From the NCBI GenBank assembly GCA_028693775.1, contig JAQUUS010000003.1, forward strand, positions 1-23,152: a stretch of 23,152 nt of DNA, written 5' to 3'. Within the stretch, counting starts at the first letter, position 1, and each line of letters begins with the position of its first letter. Source of the stretch: Alphaproteobacteria bacterium (GTDB lineage: Bacteria > Pseudomonadota > Alphaproteobacteria > UBA9219). Shown here piece by piece: positions 21,380 through 23,152 of the stretch. Below the pieces are notes generated by a model, which made no database searches, had not been told where the DNA came from, and saw only the letters and a program-made list of their open reading frames with translations. Position numbers and translations under genes: made by a program.

Positions 21380-22495
21380 TCAAGCGTTTGTTTCTAAAAT
21401 CCACGCGGCGATCTTGCGCCAGTTTTGGCTCAAGGCCTGCGTCCCCATAAACAGCCCGATATGCCCGCCCGGAGCCACATCCTTGACAATCAGGTCCTTC
21501 GGCGTTCCGACAAAATTGGCGGCGTTAAAAACCTGTTCCTTGGGGGTAATGTCGTCATGCTCTCCCGCCAGAAGGTACAAAGGACAAGAGATTGCCTGAG
21601 GGCAGGCGGTTTGTCCCAAAGCGATAAACTCGCCAATGGCGAATTTGTTTTGCTTAAAAAGTTCATCAATAACCTGCAAATACCAGCGTCCCGGAAGATC
21701 GATGGTATTTTCGTACCAGCTTTCGAACGTCTCGGTTTTCTTGAGGTATTGAGGATCGTCAATATTTGCATAAAGCGAGAGATATTTGTTCCTCGAATGA
21801 TATTCGGGATGCATGCTCTTGAAGCCTTCGAGCATAAACTGCCCCTTCATCAGGCCGTTCCCCGCAATCACGAGGTTTTGATAAAAGCTCATGGGCAGTT
21901 CGTTGGCGAGCTCGCGAATGCCGCCGTTGCCCGTCTGCGTATCGAGCGGAGCGCCTGCGCAAACCAGCGACGCGACGCGGCCCGGAAAGCGCGCGGCATA
22001 AAGAGCGGCCATCCAGCCGCCCTGACAAAGCCCGATCAGGTTTACCCTCGGTCCCAGATCCGAAATGGCGACATTCAACTCGGCCAGATAGGTGTCGATA
22101 TCGTAATCCTTCATGGCATGAGTGGCGCTGTGCCAGTCGATGCAATAAAGGTGAGAAAGGCCGTTGCCCAGAAGTGTCTCGATCAGGCTCTGGTTCCTGT
22201 CGTAATCGGCGATGGTCGATAAATGCCCGGCATAAGGCGGCAAGATCAGCGTCGGCGTTTGGTTGGCGTTTAATTTAGAGAAAACCCGCAGCGTAAACGT
22301 ATGCAGCTCATACATAACCCTGTGAGGGCTGGCCCATTTGGGCTTTGCGGGAGCGACCTCGGTTTTGAGAATTTCGTCGAAGAACAGCATATTCTTCTCG
22401 GAGGTTTCGAGGATCTCGCTTCCCAAAGACATCGTCAGGCCGATCGGCCAAAAGAAAGGGCTTTCGATACCTGAGAACGGATTGGCGTTGTACAT
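21380..22495 (-). CDS. PhaC-like alpha/beta hydrolase with Cys nucleophile
   Basis: This encodes 371 residues of alpha/beta-hydrolase fold, similar to class III poly(3-hydroxyalkanoate) synthases. The nucleophile elbow GLCQGG places Cys157 where lipases have Ser, as in PhaC (GxCxGG). Asp314 or Asp315 in GEHDDIT and His345 in APGGHIGLFMG complete a Cys-Asp-His triad. The preceding strand-helix TPTLILPPYAGHLSTIADYD and LYCIDW also match the PhaC core, and the length is near that of PhaC of class III (about 355). No phaE, phaP or phaZ gene is nearby, so polyester synthesis is not shown and a thioesterase or other acyltransferase is possible. The frame opens earlier with TTG, but ATG 22495 is the first good start; its ribosome site is poor. 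Confidence 0.75.
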   Translation of the reverse strand: MYNANPFSGIESPFFWPIGLTMSLGSEILETSEKNMLFFDEILKTEVAPAKPKWASPHRVMYELHTFTLRVFSKLNANQTPTLILPPYAGHLSTIADYDRNQSLIETLLGNGLSHLYCIDWHSATHAMKDYDIDTYLAELNVAISDLGPRVNLIGLCQGGWMAALYAARFPGRVASLVCAGAPLDTQTGNGGIRELANELPMSFYQNLVIAGNGLMKGQFMLEGFKSMHPEYHSRNKYLSLYANIDDPQYLKKTETFESWYENTIDLPGRWYLQVIDELFKQNKFAIGEFIALGQTACPQAISCPLYLLAGEHDDITPKEQVFNAANFVGTPKDLIVKDVAPGGHIGLFMGTQALSQNWRKIAAWILETNA

Positions 22496-22565
22496 GATGG
22501 ATGCTAGGGCAGGAGAGTCATTAACCAAACCGACAATAGAAGAAAGCGGGCGCAAAGAAAAGCGC

Positions 22566-23152
22566 CTATCTGGCGGCGGCGCGTCTCAAGCGGTCGTTGA
22601 TGGCCAGTCCGATGCCTTCGTGCGGAATGGGCGCGACGGCGATGGCGGAAAACGAAGGCTTGTCGAGTTCGCGCATCATGGCAAAAAGATTGGAGGCTGC
22701 CTCTGCCAGATCGCTCTTTTCGCTGAGGTTCAAAAATGCTGCGGCTTTTTTGCGCCCGGCATCCGGACCAAAAGCAAGAAAAGCCTCGTCTTTTCCCGGT
22801 TCGCTTGCATTCAGCCGAACGGGCAAACGCGGCGCATAATGGCTCGTGAGCATACCGGGCGATGCCGGGGCCTCCGGCGCAGCATTTTCCGCAAAAAGAA
22901 CCTTGCGTCCCAGCACAGCCTCGATCTGCTCCGGCGTGATCCCTCCGGGCCTGAGAATTGTCGGAACGCCCGTCGCAAGATTGATGACGGTCGATTCAAG
23001 TCCGATCTGCGACCGTCCGCCCTCAAGGATCAAATCGACATTTTCTCCAAGAGATTCAGCAACATGGGCTGCCGTCGTCGGGCTCAGCTTGCCCGAAGCG
23101 TTTGCGCTCGGTGCAGCAACGGGCCGTGCGGTAGCGAGCAAAAGTTTTTGCG
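22566..23152 (-). CDS. Threonylcarbamoyl-AMP synthase, two-domain Sua5 type, 5' end missing
   Basis: This is the C-terminal 195 residues of a Sua5/YrdC enzyme that makes threonylcarbamoyl-AMP for the t6A37 modification of ANN-decoding tRNAs. The frame is open to the window edge, so the start lies outside; the TTG at 23141 is not the start. The YrdC part shows RPVAAPSANASGKLSPTTAAHV, ILEGGRSQIGLESTVINL and ILRPGGITPEQIEAVL. The linker SPGMLTSHYAPR, with its conserved Pro-Gly, leads into the Sua5 domain, which ends with EGIGLAINDRLRRAA. TsaC proteins lack this second domain, so the longer Sua5 form is certain. It is 70 bases ahead of the PhaC-like gene on the same strand. Confidence 0.95.
   Translation of the reverse strand, partial: QKLLLATARPVAAPSANASGKLSPTTAAHVAESLGENVDLILEGGRSQIGLESTVINLATGVPTILRPGGITPEQIEAVLGRKVLFAENAAPEAPASPGMLTSHYAPRLPVRLNASEPGKDEAFLAFGPDAGRKKAAAFLNLSEKSDLAEAASNLFAMMRELDKPSFSAIAVAPIPHEGIGLAINDRLRRAAAR

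Overview
The window is a gene-dense stretch (about 24 protein-coding loci, longest non-coding gap about 240 bases) of a bacterial chromosome with mid-to-high G+C by eye. The gene set points to an alphaproteobacterium: a Bpt-type arginyl/leucyl-tRNA-protein transferase, an LdtR-like MarR regulator, a K+-independent membrane pyrophosphatase, a one-PDZ RseP-type protease and small SH3/lipoprotein envelope genes. That placement is inference from gene content; no rRNA or other marker is present. I see no tRNA or rRNA genes, CRISPR arrays, insertion sequences, phage genes or secretion loci.

Layout. 1-976: 3' end of radC and a Cys-rich lipoprotein gene (+), closed by a perfect 13-bp hairpin facing the minus-strand block. 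971-5014 (-): phosphomannomutase/phosphoglucomutase, queA, tgt and an SH3-domain secreted protein, each start overlapping the previous stop; queA and tgt make the queuosine modification of tRNA. 5142-7908: divergent envelope proteases ctpA (-) and rseP-like (+). 7835-9338 (-): aroE then coaE, with coaE running 74 bases into the 3' end of rseP. 9446-14825 (+): a compact run of an orphan OmpR-type regulator with an unusual receiver, an M15/DUF882 lipoprotein, pmbA, a GT4 glycosyltransferase, a PIG-L deacetylase and bpt. 14892-15637 (+): a gene I can only read by correcting three single-base frameshifts. 15641-18511 (-): hppA, a rho-independent terminator, then trmB. 18752-20436 (+): MarR/LdtR-like regulator and recF. 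20437-23152 (-): sua5 (cut by the window end), a PhaC-like alpha/beta hydrolase with a Cys nucleophile, pncC and a small hypothetical gene.

How it works together. Most of the window is housekeeping: tRNA modification (tgt, queA, trmB, sua5), cofactor and aromatic precursors (coaE, aroE), recombination (recF, radC), NAD recycling (pncC), proton pumping (hppA) and envelope proteolysis (ctpA, rseP-like). Translational coupling by ATGA overlaps is pervasive. The least ordinary parts are the triple-frameshift locus, the regulator-led envelope operon, the PhaC-like hydrolase, a possible attenuator ahead of hppA, and several perfect inverted repeats placed on stop codons or gene junctions. I did not find a clear new multi-gene system such as defence, secretion or a mobile element.
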